A stretch of DNA of 64,000 nucleotides from Candidatus Arcticimaribacter forsetii (GCF_910589745.1 NZ_OU342399.1:620001-684000), one strand, 5' to 3'. Positions 17,087-26,579 are shown, counted from the first letter of the stretch. A program made the numbers and translations. Notes: generated by a model not told the origin, from the letters alone.

Positions 17087-17905
17087 GTGAAACAACTTAA
17101 ACGTTTTTTTGATTTCTATCTTAAGTCAAGTTTGCATGTAGCATTTATGGTTCTTTGCATGTTCGAGATAACAATTTTTGAATATGATTTTAAAACTGTT
17201 CTTGAAGAAAGAGCTTTTATTTTTTTCAGTTCCTTAGCAGCTTATAACTTGGTTAAATATCTTTCATTTTTCAATAAAAATATACATCAGTTATCTAGAA
17301 ATATAAAAATAATAGGAGCCATGACTGGTATTTCTCTTTCGGTTTCAGCCTATCTTTTTGTGTATTTTAGTTTTGAACAGCAATTTGTGATTTTTCTTGC
17401 TACCTTATTTTTAGTTCTTTATACTATTCCATTGAACCCCTCCTGGGTAAACCTTAGAAATATTGGATCTATTAAAATTCATATTGTTGCAGTCTGTTGG
17501 ACTTTATTGACTTTTGTTGTTCCATTAGTTAGTCAAATAGATTTAAATAATTCTACTTTTTGGTTTTCAGTTCTGCAGCGATATCTATGGATAATTTTAG
17601 CAATTCTCCCTTTTGAAATAGCAGATTTTAGAACTGATTCGGAAGATTTAGATACTTTACCAAGAGTTATAGGAGTTTCAAGGACAAAAATCTTGGGATA
17701 TTTAATTTTTGTTTTAACACTTTTTTTAGTTTATGTAAACAGACCGAATTTTTTATTTGTTTATACGATTATGTTAAGTTTATATGTTTATTTTTTGGCT
17801 ACAAGTTCAGTCAATCAGTCAAGTTACAGGACTATTTTTTGGGTAGAGGCAGTTCCTTTCGTTGGTTGGATTATATTATTTTTAAAACTTCAAGACTATG
17901 TTTAA
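17087..17905 (+). CDS. UbiA-like integral membrane protein
   Basis: This is a 272-residue membrane protein with about eight hydrophobic segments. A sequence near residues 181-200 (ADFRTDSEDLDTLPRVIG) resembles the second Asp-rich motif of UbiA prenyltransferases, where Asp residues bind Mg-diphosphate and are followed by TLPxxxG. The first motif, normally NxxxDxxxD, looks incomplete: YNLVKYLSF (about 53-61) has the Asn but Lys and Phe in place of the Asp residues. Activity on prenyl diphosphates is therefore doubtful, and no substrate can be named. The start is a GTG at 17087, almost on the predicted transcription start. The 3' end overlaps the rhodanese gene by 8 bases, suggesting co-translation. 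Confidence 0.65.
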   Translation: MKQLKRFFDFYLKSSLHVAFMVLCMFEITIFEYDFKTVLEERAFIFFSSLAAYNLVKYLSFFNKNIHQLSRNIKIIGAMTGISLSVSAYLFVYFSFEQQFVIFLATLFLVLYTIPLNPSWVNLRNIGSIKIHIVAVCWTLLTFVVPLVSQIDLNNSTFWFSVLQRYLWIILAILPFEIADFRTDSEDLDTLPRVIGVSRTKILGYLIFVLTLFLVYVNRPNFLFVYTIMLSLYVYFLATSSVNQSSYRTIFWVEAVPFVGWIILFLKLQDYV

Positions 17906-18248
17906 AGCTCTTTTTTTAAGTTTAATTTTTCAAATCACTTCATTTGTTTTTTCAGTTGCAGAATTTAAACGTGAGTTATCAAAAGAATCCATCTTAGTAG
18001 ACGTTAGAACGAAGGAAGAATTTGAACAGGGACATATTACAAATGCTATAAATATCCCGGTAGATTCTGTAGGTTTTGAGACTGCAATAACTAAATTTCC
18101 AAAGAATAAGACTATTTTATTGTATTGTCATTCTGGAAGAAGAAGCTCAAAGGCTGCTAAAGAAATGCAGATTCTTGGTTTTGTAAAAACGATAGAGTTA
18201 GAAGGAGGTTATGTTTCCTGGAAAAAAGCAGAAATTAATTTTCAATAA
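17898..18248 (+). CDS. Rhodanese-like domain protein, probably exported
   Basis: This is a single rhodanese domain of 116 residues with the active-site loop LLYCHSGRRSS; Cys77 would carry a persulfide. The motifs VDVRTKEEFEQGHI (34-47) and NIPVD are typical. The N-terminus (MFKALFLSLIFQITSFVFS) is hydrophobic and looks like a signal peptide or anchor, so the protein is likely periplasmic. It overlaps the UbiA-like gene by 8 bases. At the 3' end it overlaps the convergent M3 peptidase gene by 14 bases. The sulfur donor and acceptor are unknown. Confidence 0.85.
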   Translation: MFKALFLSLIFQITSFVFSVAEFKRELSKESILVDVRTKEEFEQGHITNAINIPVDSVGFETAITKFPKNKTILLYCHSGRRSSKAAKEMQILGFVKTIELEGGYVSWKKAEINFQ

Positions 18249-20259
18249 GTCCAGCTCTTCTAAGAAGAGCTTTAGGGTCTGGTTCTGCTCCTCTAAATCT
18301 TTTGTAAAGTTTCATAGGGTGTTCTGTTCCCCCTTTAGATAAGATGTTGTCTTTGAAAGATTGCGCAGTTTCTTCGTTAAAAATCCCTTTTTGTAAGAAT
18401 AATTCAAATGCATCTGCATCCAAAACTTCCGCCCATTTATAACTGTAATATCCAGCTGCGTAACCCCCTTGAAAAATATGAGAAAAAGCAGTGCTCATAC
18501 AGTTTTCTTTTATACTAGGAGTGAATTGAAGTTTAGACACTTGTTTTTCTTCATGTTCATAAACAGATTTAATTTCAGATACATTTTCATCATGATAGGA
18601 TAAGTCTAAATATCCAAAACTAAGCTGACGAAGTGTTTGAAGTCCTTGTTGAAATTGTGCTGCATTTTTTATTTTCTGCACATATTCCATAGGAATAGAT
18701 GCACCCGTTATATAATGTTTAGCAAATAGAGACAATGCCTCTTCTTGATAACACCAGTTTTCTAAAATCTGACTTGGTAATTCTACAAAATCCCATGAAA
18801 CGCTAGTTCCGCTAAGGCCACTGTATTTTGTGTTTGCAAGCATTCCGTGAAGTGCATGTCCAAATTCATGAAATAAAGTTGTCACTTCGTTAAAAGTGAG
18901 TAGTGCAGGAGTATTTTCTGTAGGACCAGAGAAATTACATACAATCGATATGTGGGGTCGTTGAGATTCGTTTTGAGTTCGGTATGAAGTCATCCATGCA
19001 CCTCCTTTTTTGGTTGGTCTAGGATGAAAATCTGTGTACAACAGTGCATAAAACAAACCATTCTCATTGAATACTTCATAGCAAGTTACATCTTTATGAT
19101 ACCCCTCAATATTTGAAGCCTTTTTAAAACTTAATCCATAAAGTTTATTCACAATTTCAAATAATCCATTCAACACATTTTCTAGAGGAAAGTAAGGCTT
19201 GAGTATTTGTTCATCAAAATCAAATAGCTCTTGTTTGAGTTTTTCAGATACATAAGCCGTATCCCATTTGTTCAATTCCTCTAGCCCTAATTTGTTTTTA
19301 GCAAAGTCCTCAATTTGTTCCCATTCTTTTTTGGCAAATGGAAGAGCGTTTTGAGACAAATCATCTAAAAAATTGTTTACTAATAAAACAGATTCTGCCA
19401 TTCGTTCTTCTAAAACAAAGTCAGCATGTGAATTATAGCCTAATAAATTGGCACGTTCTTTTTTTAATTTTATCAGCTTTAAAATAAGCTCCTCATTGTT
19501 ATTTTCATTTTCTTGGAACCCTCTTTTTCCGAAAGCAAGACTCATTTTTTTTCTTAATTCACGATCATCAGCGTAAGTTACAAAAGGAACATAGCTGGGG
19601 TAGTCGAGAGTGAAAACCCATCCTTTTTTATCTCTACTAACCGCAAGTTCTTGAGCTTGATTTAGGCTAGTTTCCGGGATTCCTGATAGTTGACTTTTAT
19701 CTGTAATATGAAGTTCGTACGCCTGAGTATCAGCTAACACGTGATTTCCAAATAAAAGACTAAGTTGAGCTGATTCCGTATCAATTTCTCGCAGTTTGTC
19801 TTTGTCTTCTGAGGAAAGAAGAGCTCCATTTCTTACGAAGCTTTTGTATTCTTTTTCAATTAAAGTTAGTTGTTCAGGGGTTAAACTAAGTTCTTCTTTT
19901 TGTTCATATATTGCTTTGATTCTTATGAATAAAGCTTTATTTAAACGTATGTCGTTTTGAAATTTTGTTAACAAAGGAGCAGCGAGTTGGGTAACTTCTT
20001 GAAGTTCTTGACTTGTTTCTGCGCTATTTAAATTAAAAAGAATTCCAGATATAATTTCAAGTTGTTTTCCACTTTTATCAAGTGCGTCGAGCGTGTTTTG
20101 AAAAGTAGGAGTTTCTGGGTTTGAACAGATAACTTCTATTTCTTTTAAAGTTTTATTTATTTCTAGCTCAATCGCGGGAATATAGTCTTCAGTTTTTATC
20201 GAATTGAAAGGGGCACTTTGGTGCTGAGTGTCGAAGGTGCTATTAAGAATGTTTTTCAA
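18235..20259 (-). CDS. M3-family oligopeptidase / peptidyl-dipeptidase
   Basis: This is a zinc metallopeptidase of 674 residues of the thimet oligopeptidase family (Dcp/OpdA type) that degrades short peptides. The metal site HEFGHALHG lies near residues 463-471, and the downstream conserved SWDFVELPSQILENW provides the third ligand Glu. The C-terminal GGYAAGYYSYKWAEVLDADAF is characteristic of Dcp/OpdA. There is no signal peptide, so it is likely cytoplasmic. It lies 15 bases downstream of purE on the same strand, so it may be the last gene of a purK-purE-peptidase transcript. Dcp and OpdA cannot be told apart from sequence alone. Confidence 0.9.
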   Translation of the reverse strand: MKNILNSTFDTQHQSAPFNSIKTEDYIPAIELEINKTLKEIEVICSNPETPTFQNTLDALDKSGKQLEIISGILFNLNSAETSQELQEVTQLAAPLLTKFQNDIRLNKALFIRIKAIYEQKEELSLTPEQLTLIEKEYKSFVRNGALLSSEDKDKLREIDTESAQLSLLFGNHVLADTQAYELHITDKSQLSGIPETSLNQAQELAVSRDKKGWVFTLDYPSYVPFVTYADDRELRKKMSLAFGKRGFQENENNNEELILKLIKLKKERANLLGYNSHADFVLEERMAESVLLVNNFLDDLSQNALPFAKKEWEQIEDFAKNKLGLEELNKWDTAYVSEKLKQELFDFDEQILKPYFPLENVLNGLFEIVNKLYGLSFKKASNIEGYHKDVTCYEVFNENGLFYALLYTDFHPRPTKKGGAWMTSYRTQNESQRPHISIVCNFSGPTENTPALLTFNEVTTLFHEFGHALHGMLANTKYSGLSGTSVSWDFVELPSQILENWCYQEEALSLFAKHYITGASIPMEYVQKIKNAAQFQQGLQTLRQLSFGYLDLSYHDENVSEIKSVYEHEEKQVSKLQFTPSIKENCMSTAFSHIFQGGYAAGYYSYKWAEVLDADAFELFLQKGIFNEETAQSFKDNILSKGGTEHPMKLYKRFRGAEPDPKALLRRAGLIEN

Positions 20260-20274
20260 AAGTAGGTAGTAGTT

Positions 20275-20757
20275 TTAATTTATATTTTTAGCAGAGTTGA
20301 TTACTTTTGCTTTTAATGACTCTTTATACTCAATTATAGTATTCTGGACTTCCTTGTCTGCAGATCCTATGATTTGAGCTGCTAAAATACCTGCATTTTT
20401 AGCACCGTTTAACGCAACAGTTGCAACTGGTACTCCTCCAGGCATTTGAAGAATAGATAGGACAGAATCCCAACCGTCGATTGAGTTACTTGATTTTACT
20501 GGAACCCCAATTACAGGAAGTGGGCTTGTGGCTGCTATCATTCCTGGTAAGTGTGCAGCACCACCAGCTCCAGCAATAATGACTTGGATTCCTCTGTTAT
20601 GTGCTTCTTGACCATAAGTGATCATTTTTTCTGGAGTCCTGTGTGCAGATACAATATCTACTTCTATTGCTATATTAAATTCTTTTAGAATGTCTATTGC
20701 TTCTTGCATTACTGGAAGATCTGATTGACTTCCCATTATAATTCCAATTTTTGCCAT
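20275..20757 (-). CDS. purE: N5-carboxyaminoimidazole ribonucleotide mutase (PurE class I)
   Basis: PurE converts N5-CAIR to CAIR in purine synthesis, acting after PurK. The 160-residue protein has the substrate-binding GSQSDLPVMQ (9-18), the catalytic-His motif SAHRTPEKM (39-47) and the Gly-rich IAGAGGAAHLPGM (61-73), all diagnostic of class I PurE. It starts one base after the purK stop codon, so the two are translated as a pair. Confidence 0.96.
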   Translation of the reverse strand: MAKIGIIMGSQSDLPVMQEAIDILKEFNIAIEVDIVSAHRTPEKMITYGQEAHNRGIQVIIAGAGGAAHLPGMIAATSPLPVIGVPVKSSNSIDGWDSVLSILQMPGGVPVATVALNGAKNAGILAAQIIGSADKEVQNTIIEYKESLKAKVINSAKNIN

Positions 20758-20758
20758 T

Positions 20759-21913
20759 TTATTTCGAGATTACATGAATTGTTTTTTTAACTACTTCAGC
20801 TATTTTACGTGCTTCATTAAGATTTTCATTAACGATGGTTACGTGGCCCATTTTTCTAAAAGGGCGGGTGTCTTTTTTTCCATAAATATGAGGGATTACA
20901 CCCGGCATATTTAAGATAGTATTCATATTTTCATAATGCACTGCTCCGCTATGATTTTCTGCTCCTACTAAATTAACCATCACGCCAGAAACCTTATTTT
21001 CGGGGTTTCCTAAGGGTAAATCTAGAATGGCTCTAATGTGTTGTTCAAATTGATCTGTGTAAGCGGTTTCAATGGTTACATGTCCACTATTATGAGGCCT
21101 CGGAGCTACTTCATTAACTAAAATATCACCTGTTTTAGTTAAAAATAGTTCTACAGCTAAAAGTCCAACATGTTCAAAAGAGCGGGATACTTGTAATGCA
21201 ACTTTTTGTGCCTTATCTGTAATGGTTTTATCTAATCTGGAAGGGCATAAAACATATTCTACTTGATTTGCTTCTGGATGGAATTCCATTTCTACGGTTG
21301 GGTAGGCAACAACTTCACCGGAAGGATTTCTACATACAATAACCCCTAGTTCATGAGTAAATGGAACTAATAATTCTGCTAAACAAGCAACATTCGGTAA
21401 TGATTCGAGTTGTTTTGTGTTTTTTATGATACTTACTCCGTTTCCATCGTAACCCATTAAAGCAGATTTCCAAACAAAGGGGAGGTTTAATTCTTTGTTT
21501 TTGATTGCTTCTTTAAGTTGATTGACATCATCAAAATTTTGATGCGGAGCAGTTGGAATATTATTGTTTTTATAAAAGTCTTTTTGTGTACTTTTATTTT
21601 GAATTACCTCTAGGGTTGCAGCTGAAGGATATACATGCACACCTTCTTTTTCTAGTTGCTTTAAAGCTTCAAGATTTACATGTTCTATTTCAAAGGTTAA
21701 AACATCAACTTTTTTTCCGAATTGATAAACAGTATCGTAATCTTTAAAATCACCAACTTCAAAATAATCACAGGCTATTTTACAAGGAGCTTCTTCGCTA
21801 GGATCTAGAACAGATGTCTTGATATCCCATTTGCGGGTTGTATAAAGTAGCATTTTTCCAAGTTGGCCTCCGCCTAAAATGCCTAAAGTTTTATGGGTTG
21901 AAAAAAAGGACAT
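20759..21913 (-). CDS. purK: 5-(carboxyamino)imidazole ribonucleotide synthase (PurK)
   Basis: PurK is an ATP-grasp enzyme that makes N5-CAIR from AIR, bicarbonate and ATP. The 384-residue protein has the N-terminal LGILGGGQLGKM and the ATP-grasp core with VWKSALMGYDGNGV and NEVAPRPHNSGHVT. A TTG start at 21928 is possible, but that codon lies inside the -7 promoter box at 21926-21933, so it could not be in the message. I therefore use the ATG at 21913. It is followed directly by purE and is divergent from adk. Confidence 0.95.
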   Translation of the reverse strand: MSFFSTHKTLGILGGGQLGKMLLYTTRKWDIKTSVLDPSEEAPCKIACDYFEVGDFKDYDTVYQFGKKVDVLTFEIEHVNLEALKQLEKEGVHVYPSAATLEVIQNKSTQKDFYKNNNIPTAPHQNFDDVNQLKEAIKNKELNLPFVWKSALMGYDGNGVSIIKNTKQLESLPNVACLAELLVPFTHELGVIVCRNPSGEVVAYPTVEMEFHPEANQVEYVLCPSRLDKTITDKAQKVALQVSRSFEHVGLLAVELFLTKTGDILVNEVAPRPHNSGHVTIETAYTDQFEQHIRAILDLPLGNPENKVSGVMVNLVGAENHSGAVHYENMNTILNMPGVIPHIYGKKDTRPFRKMGHVTIVNENLNEARKIAEVVKKTIHVISK

Positions 21914-21925
21914 GTTTTTTTTTGA

Positions 21926-21933
21926 CAAAAATA
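21926..21933 (-). promoter_or_regulatory. -7 promoter box of purK-purE
   Basis: On the minus strand TATTTTTG matches TAnnTTTG, 13 bases before the chosen purK ATG. It overlaps the alternative upstream TTG codon and so settles the start. No canonical -33 TTG is seen. Confidence 0.5.
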
Positions 21934-21986
21934 CACATATATCTTTGATAAATTAATTTGAAACACAAAAAGCCCTTTAAATTGGG

Positions 21987-21994
21987 TATCTTTG
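21987..21994 (+). promoter_or_regulatory. -7 promoter box of adk-obg
   Basis: TATCTTTG matches TAnnTTTG, 23 bases before the adk ATG at 22018. A TTTG lies at 21957-21960, slightly farther upstream than ideal for a -33 element. The box lies downstream of the in-frame codon at 21958, which argues against that codon as the adk start. Confidence 0.5.
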
Positions 21995-22017
21995 CTTTTT
22001 CTATAAATTTATTTAAC

Positions 22018-22590
22018 ATGATTAACATAGTTCTTTTCGGTAAGCCGGGAGCAGGTAAGGGTACGCAAGCAGAATTTTTAAAAACACAATACGGTTTGAT
22101 TCATATTTCAACGGGGGATGTTTTTCGGTATAATATTAAAAATGAAACGGAGTTAGGGAAACTAGCGCAATCTTATATGGATCAAGGTGATTTAGTTCCT
22201 GATTCTGTTACTATTAATATGCTGAAAGCTGAGGTTGAGAAAAACAGTGAGGCTAAAGGATTTATATTTGATGGATTTCCAAGGACTACGGCACAAGCTG
22301 AAGCTTTAGACGCTTTTTTGGATAAAAAGAACATGCAAGTAACTGCAACAATCGCATTAGAAGCTACCGACGATGAACTTGTAGAGCGTTTATTAAAACG
22401 TGGTGAAACAAGTGGTCGTTCGGATGATCAAGATGAGTCTAAAATTAGAAATCGTTTTGATGAGTATAACCATAAAACATCTCCTTTAAGAAGTTTTTAC
22501 ACGGATCAAGATAAATTTCACAGTGTTAACGGAATTGGTTCAATCGATGAAATTACAGAACGATTAACTGCCATTATTGATAGATTCTAA
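22018..22590 (+). CDS. adk: Adenylate kinase, short (lid-less) form
   Basis: Adenylate kinase interconverts ATP plus AMP with two ADP. The 190-residue protein has the P-loop GKPGAGKGT (8-16), STGDVFR and DGFPRT in the AMP-binding and core regions. RLLKRGETSGRSDDQDE follows directly, with no long LID domain and no zinc-binding cysteines, as in the short bacterial isoform. An in-frame codon at 21958 would add 20 residues but lies before the promoter box. The ATG at 22018 gives the canonical MINIVLFGKPGAGKG N-terminus. obg follows 9 bases downstream. Confidence 0.95.
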   Translation: MINIVLFGKPGAGKGTQAEFLKTQYGLIHISTGDVFRYNIKNETELGKLAQSYMDQGDLVPDSVTINMLKAEVEKNSEAKGFIFDGFPRTTAQAEALDAFLDKKNMQVTATIALEATDDELVERLLKRGETSGRSDDQDESKIRNRFDEYNHKTSPLRSFYTDQDKFHSVNGIGSIDEITERLTAIIDRF

Positions 22591-22599
22591 AACAGAAAC

Positions 22600-23616
22600 A
22601 TGACTGAAGGTAATTTTGTAGACTACGTTAAGCTTTCTCTTACTTCTGGAAACGGGGGGAAAGGTTCAGTTCATCTTCACCGCGAAAAGTATATTACTAA
22701 AGGTGGGCCAGACGGAGGAGATGGTGGAAGAGGGGGTCATATTATCCTTCGAGCGAATCCAAATTTATGGACTCTTTATACCTTTAAGTTCAAGAAACAC
22801 TTCAGTGCAGAACATGGTTTCCATGGGAGTAAGAATAGAAGTTCTGGTGCGCAGGGAGAAGATGTTTATATTGATGTTCCTCTAGGAACTGTTGTAAAAG
22901 ATACACAAACAGAAGAGGTTCTTTTTGAGTTAACAGAGAAAGATCAAGAAGTTATTGTTGTAAAAGGTGGACTTGGTGGAAGAGGAAATTGGCATTTTAA
23001 ATCTTCAACACGACAGACTCCTCGATATGCTCAACCGGGTATCAAAGGAGAAGAACGTTTGGTTACACTCGAATTGAAGCTACTTGCTGATGTTGGTTTG
23101 GTAGGTTTTCCTAACGCTGGAAAATCTACACTTTTAGCATCCCTTACTTCTGCTAAGCCTAAAATTGCAGATTATGAATTTACGACCCTAAAGCCAAATT
23201 TAGGAATTGTGCATTACCGAGATTTTCGATCTTTTGTTATGGCAGATATTCCCGGAATAATAGAAGGAGCTGCTCAAGGAAAAGGATTAGGGCATTATTT
23301 TCTTAGGCATATTGAACGTAATTCAGTTTTACTTTACGTAATTCCAGCCGATGCAAAAGATGTAAAAAAAGAATTTCAAATTTTGCGAAATGAACTTCAA
23401 GAGTTTAATCCAGAACTATTAGATAAACAGTATATGATTGTTTTAACTAAGTGTGATTTATTGGACGATGAATTACGAGAAGCATATGCCGATGAATTAA
23501 CAGATAGTTTTCCGAATACTCCCCATGTTATGATTTCTGCAATTAGTGAATACAATTTACAGTCATTGAAGGATGAATTATGGAAGGTTTTAGCAATCGA
23601 AAATTCAATTGCTTAA
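22600..23616 (+). CDS. obgE: GTPase ObgE/CgtA
   Basis: Obg is a conserved GTPase acting in late 50S ribosome assembly and stress control. The 338-residue protein has the glycine-rich Obg fold at 1-158 ([20 protein letters not shown]). The G domain has G1 GFPNAGKST (169-177), G3 DIPGIIEGA and G4 TKCD. It stops after the G domain; the variable C-terminal OCT domain of Gram-positive Obg is absent. It forms a transcription unit with adk and probably the TPR protein 6 bases downstream. Confidence 0.96.
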   Translation: MTEGNFVDYVKLSLTSGNGGKGSVHLHREKYITKGGPDGGDGGRGGHIILRANPNLWTLYTFKFKKHFSAEHGFHGSKNRSSGAQGEDVYIDVPLGTVVKDTQTEEVLFELTEKDQEVIVVKGGLGGRGNWHFKSSTRQTPRYAQPGIKGEERLVTLELKLLADVGLVGFPNAGKSTLLASLTSAKPKIADYEFTTLKPNLGIVHYRDFRSFVMADIPGIIEGAAQGKGLGHYFLRHIERNSVLLYVIPADAKDVKKEFQILRNELQEFNPELLDKQYMIVLTKCDLLDDELREAYADELTDSFPNTPHVMISAISEYNLQSLKDELWKVLAIENSIA

Positions 23617-23622
23617 ATTAAT

Positions 23623-24498
23623 ATGAGAAGTTTTTCTTTCTTTTGGATTCTATTTTTTTTCAGTTGGATTTCCTTAGCACAAGAAAAAACTCCCTTTGCA
23701 ACCTATGATTTTTCTGCTGATCAAGAATACCTTAAACAACTTAATTTTTTAAAAGAAAAACCAAGCACCAAAAAACATCTGAATGATATTGTACTTTGGG
23801 CAACTGCTCATAAGGATTATGAAACAGTGATTTCTTATTTCTCTAAATTAATCGATCTTGATCAAGGAAATCCACTTCTTTATTTTCAATTAGCAGGAGC
23901 ATATGGCATTAGAATAGATGAGATAAGTAAATTCAATGCTCTTCCTTATGTTAGTGCAATGAAATCTAATTTTCTAAAAGCTCACGAGTTAGACCCTAGA
24001 CATACTCCAACGCTAATGGCTCTGGTTCAAGTGTATGCTAAATTACCTGGATTCTTAGGAGGAAGCTTTGAAAAAGCAAAATATTACTCCGATTTGCTCT
24101 ATGAGATAAGTACTGCGGAAGGGTTAATAGCTCAAGGTTTTATTCTAGAATCCCAAGGTGAAACACTAAAGGCAAAGGAAAAATTTACTAAAGCATTTGT
24201 TGAATTAAGTTTTTTAGAAGCCTGCAATTCGAAAATAAACGAACTCTATTTTAGAGATAAAAGTCAAAATTTAAGTTATCAGATTGGGAGTATAGGACTT
24301 TATTTAAATATAGATATTCAGAAGTCCATATGTGCATTGAATTATTATTTAAATAATTTCAATGAATATGACAATTTACCCAAGGAGTGGGTTTCTTATA
24401 AACTTTCACTTCTTTATGAAAAAATCAAGGAAAAAGAAAAAGCAGTTTATTTTCGAAATCTTACTTTTGAAATTAACCCTAAATTTAAACCTCAATAG
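23623..24498 (+). CDS. Exported TPR-type repeat protein of unknown function
   Basis: The 291-residue protein starts with a clear signal peptide (cleavage near SLAQE, residues 17-21), so it is probably periplasmic or outer-membrane associated. The rest is helical, with spacing like tetratricopeptide repeats (LLYFQLAGAYG, HTPTLMALVQVYAK, GFILESQGETLKAKEKF). I recognise no catalytic motif. It lies between obg and mpl with short gaps, so it may be co-transcribed with them, but that does not define a role. Confidence 0.7.
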   Translation: MRSFSFFWILFFFSWISLAQEKTPFATYDFSADQEYLKQLNFLKEKPSTKKHLNDIVLWATAHKDYETVISYFSKLIDLDQGNPLLYFQLAGAYGIRIDEISKFNALPYVSAMKSNFLKAHELDPRHTPTLMALVQVYAKLPGFLGGSFEKAKYYSDLLYEISTAEGLIAQGFILESQGETLKAKEKFTKAFVELSFLEACNSKINELYFRDKSQNLSYQIGSIGLYLNIDIQKSICALNYYLNNFNEYDNLPKEWVSYKLSLLYEKIKEKEKAVYFRNLTFEINPKFKPQ

Positions 24499-24519
24499 AT
24501 TTTATTTAAAACTCTAGTT

Positions 24520-25884
24520 ATGAAAAGATTTCATTTTATAGCCATTGGCGGAAGTGCAATGCACAATTTGGCCTTAGCACTAGGACAAAAAGGATACCAG
24601 ATTACGGGAAGTGATGATGCTATTTTTGAACCTTCTAAGTCTCGACTAGATCAAGCAGGTATTTTACCAGAAAAATTTGGCTGGTTTCCTGAAAAAATAA
24701 CCGATGACTTGGATGGGATTATTTTAGGAATGCATGCTAAAAAAGATAACCCAGAGCTGAAAAAAGCAATCGATTTAGGGGTTAAGATATATTCATATCC
24801 TGAATTTTTATACGAGCAAACAAAAAGCAAAACTCGTGTAGTTATTGCCGGAAGTCATGGGAAAACAACCATTACCTCAATGGTTTTACATGTTTTAAAT
24901 TATTGGGAAAAATCAGTAGATTTTATGATTGGTGCCCAATTGGAAGGTTTTGACACCATGGTTTGTTTGTCAGAAGAAAATGACTTTGTTCTCATAGAAG
25001 GAGATGAGTATTTATCTTCTCCAATAGATCTTAGACCAAAATTTCTGTGGTATAAACCTCATGTAACTTTGATATCAGGAATAGCTTGGGATCATATTAA
25101 TGTATTTCCGACCGAAGAGGATTATGTAAAACAGTTCGAAACTTATATTGACTCGATTGTTCCAGGAGGTGTTTTGGTTTATAACGAAGCAGATTCTGTT
25201 TTAGAAAAAATAACAAATGCATCACAAAATACAATAAGAAAGGAATCTTATAATCTTCCAGAACATTTTATAGAAGAGGGGGTAACCTATTTAACAACAG
25301 ATGAAGGGGATTTACCTCTGGAAGTTTTCGGAGAACACAACCTTTCAAATATAGCTGGTGCTAAGTGGATTTGTCAGCTCATGGGAGTTGATGAAGCAGA
25401 CTTCTTAGAAGCGATTGCTGGGTTTAAAGGGGCTTCAAAACGACTTGAGAAAATTGGGGATAATGGTTCTTCTTTTTTGTTTAAAGATTTTGCTCATGCA
25501 CCAAGTAAAGTTAAAGCAACCTCTGAGGCTGTTGCTTTACAGTTTAATAAACAACATAAAGTTTTCTGTTTAGAACTTCATACCTATAGTAGTCTTAATC
25601 CAGAATTTATAGGTCAATATAAAAATGCTTTGAGTGCTGCTAATGAAGCTGTAGTTTTTTATGACCCAGAAGCTTTAAAAATTAAAAACCGCCCTCCTCT
25701 AAGTGTGAGTGAAATTAAAGCTGCTTTTGGTTCTGATGATCTGCTAGTTTATACTAAGCCCGATGCTTTACATGAGTTTTTGTATAATCATCCATGGGAT
25801 AATAGTGTACTGATAATGATGAGTTCTGGCAATTATGGAGGAATTGATTGGCAGGTTTTAAAAGAAAAAGTACTTAGCTTTTAG
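24520..25884 (+). CDS. mpl: UDP-N-acetylmuramate:tripeptide ligase (Mpl)
   Basis: Mpl reattaches recycled L-Ala-gamma-D-Glu-meso-DAP to UDP-MurNAc, saving peptidoglycan turnover products. The 454-residue protein resembles MurC but has the Mpl-type N-terminus HFIAIGGSAMHNLALAL (about 4-20) and the P-loop AGSHGKTTITS (110-120). VLIEGDEYLSSPID and FAHAPSKVKAT replace the MurC equivalents. A true MurC is encoded separately in the dcw cluster, supporting the recycling role. It overlaps the convergent PaiB-like gene by 11 bases. Confidence 0.92.
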   Translation: MKRFHFIAIGGSAMHNLALALGQKGYQITGSDDAIFEPSKSRLDQAGILPEKFGWFPEKITDDLDGIILGMHAKKDNPELKKAIDLGVKIYSYPEFLYEQTKSKTRVVIAGSHGKTTITSMVLHVLNYWEKSVDFMIGAQLEGFDTMVCLSEENDFVLIEGDEYLSSPIDLRPKFLWYKPHVTLISGIAWDHINVFPTEEDYVKQFETYIDSIVPGGVLVYNEADSVLEKITNASQNTIRKESYNLPEHFIEEGVTYLTTDEGDLPLEVFGEHNLSNIAGAKWICQLMGVDEADFLEAIAGFKGASKRLEKIGDNGSSFLFKDFAHAPSKVKATSEAVALQFNKQHKVFCLELHTYSSLNPEFIGQYKNALSAANEAVVFYDPEALKIKNRPPLSVSEIKAAFGSDDLLVYTKPDALHEFLYNHPWDNSVLIMMSSGNYGGIDWQVLKEKVLSF

Positions 25885-26497
25885 TTTCATGTTTTTGGTA
25901 TAAATACTCGATGTGATTTATAATTTTTGATTGACTTTCAATTAAAGTTTCTTTAGCTCTTCTTTGATCTTCTTTGTTTTTATCTTGAGATATCTTGTAT
26001 TTCCCTTCCCAGGAAGTTATTTTAATATCGAATCCTATAATATAGTTTAAAGCGGCTTCCATTCTAGGATTATTTTCATCCAAAACATATTTTTGCTCGT
26101 TTCCTTCTAAGAAAGAAGTCATGGATATTAGGCTTTCTTTTACTTCTTTAGGGTTAGTTTTTAGTTCAATTTTACCTCTTAAATGAACTTTGAAGTAATT
26201 CCAAGTAGGGAGTTGGGTTGTGCTGTATTTTGAAGGAGAGATATAAACGTCAGGGCCATTAAAAATAAGTTCTAAGTCGTGTTCTTCATCTTCAAAATGA
26301 CTTATCTGAGGGTTGAACTTGTCTAGGTGCCCAACTAAAGTCCCTAAAGTTCCTTTTTTATTATAAACTAAAGGAATGTGAGTACTTAGTATTTTGTTTT
26401 TACTAGAAGTGATTACAGTAGCGAGTGGGAACATTTTTATGAGTTCTAAAGCATTTGAGAACTCATTTTCCTGATGGTGTTTTGGAGGATAATTCAT
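25874..26497 (-). CDS. FMN-binding PaiB-like protein
   Basis: This 207-residue protein belongs to the PaiB family, annotated as FMN-binding negative transcriptional regulators after Bacillus PaiB, with a flavin split-barrel fold. Recognisable parts are the N-terminal MNYPPKHH, SKNKILSTHIPLVY (36-49), LGTLVGHLDKFNPQ and the central FNGPDVYISPSKY with LPTWNYFKVH. The family label does not establish DNA binding, and I see no helix-turn-helix. It is alone on this strand between mpl and radC. Confidence 0.85.
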   Translation of the reverse strand: MNYPPKHHQENEFSNALELIKMFPLATVITSSKNKILSTHIPLVYNKKGTLGTLVGHLDKFNPQISHFEDEEHDLELIFNGPDVYISPSKYSTTQLPTWNYFKVHLRGKIELKTNPKEVKESLISMTSFLEGNEQKYVLDENNPRMEAALNYIIGFDIKITSWEGKYKISQDKNKEDQRRAKETLIESQSKIINHIEYLYQKHETKS

Positions 26498-26579
26498 CTT
26501 TAAAAGTTATATTTATATATACATTTTATTCCCATAATCTAAATCCAAATAATTATATAAGCTCTAAACCTACTTTCTT

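Noticed and set aside
21958-22017. N-terminal extension of adenylate kinase
   Set aside because: A promoter -7 box lies inside this stretch (21987-21994), and the extension has no counterpart in the family.
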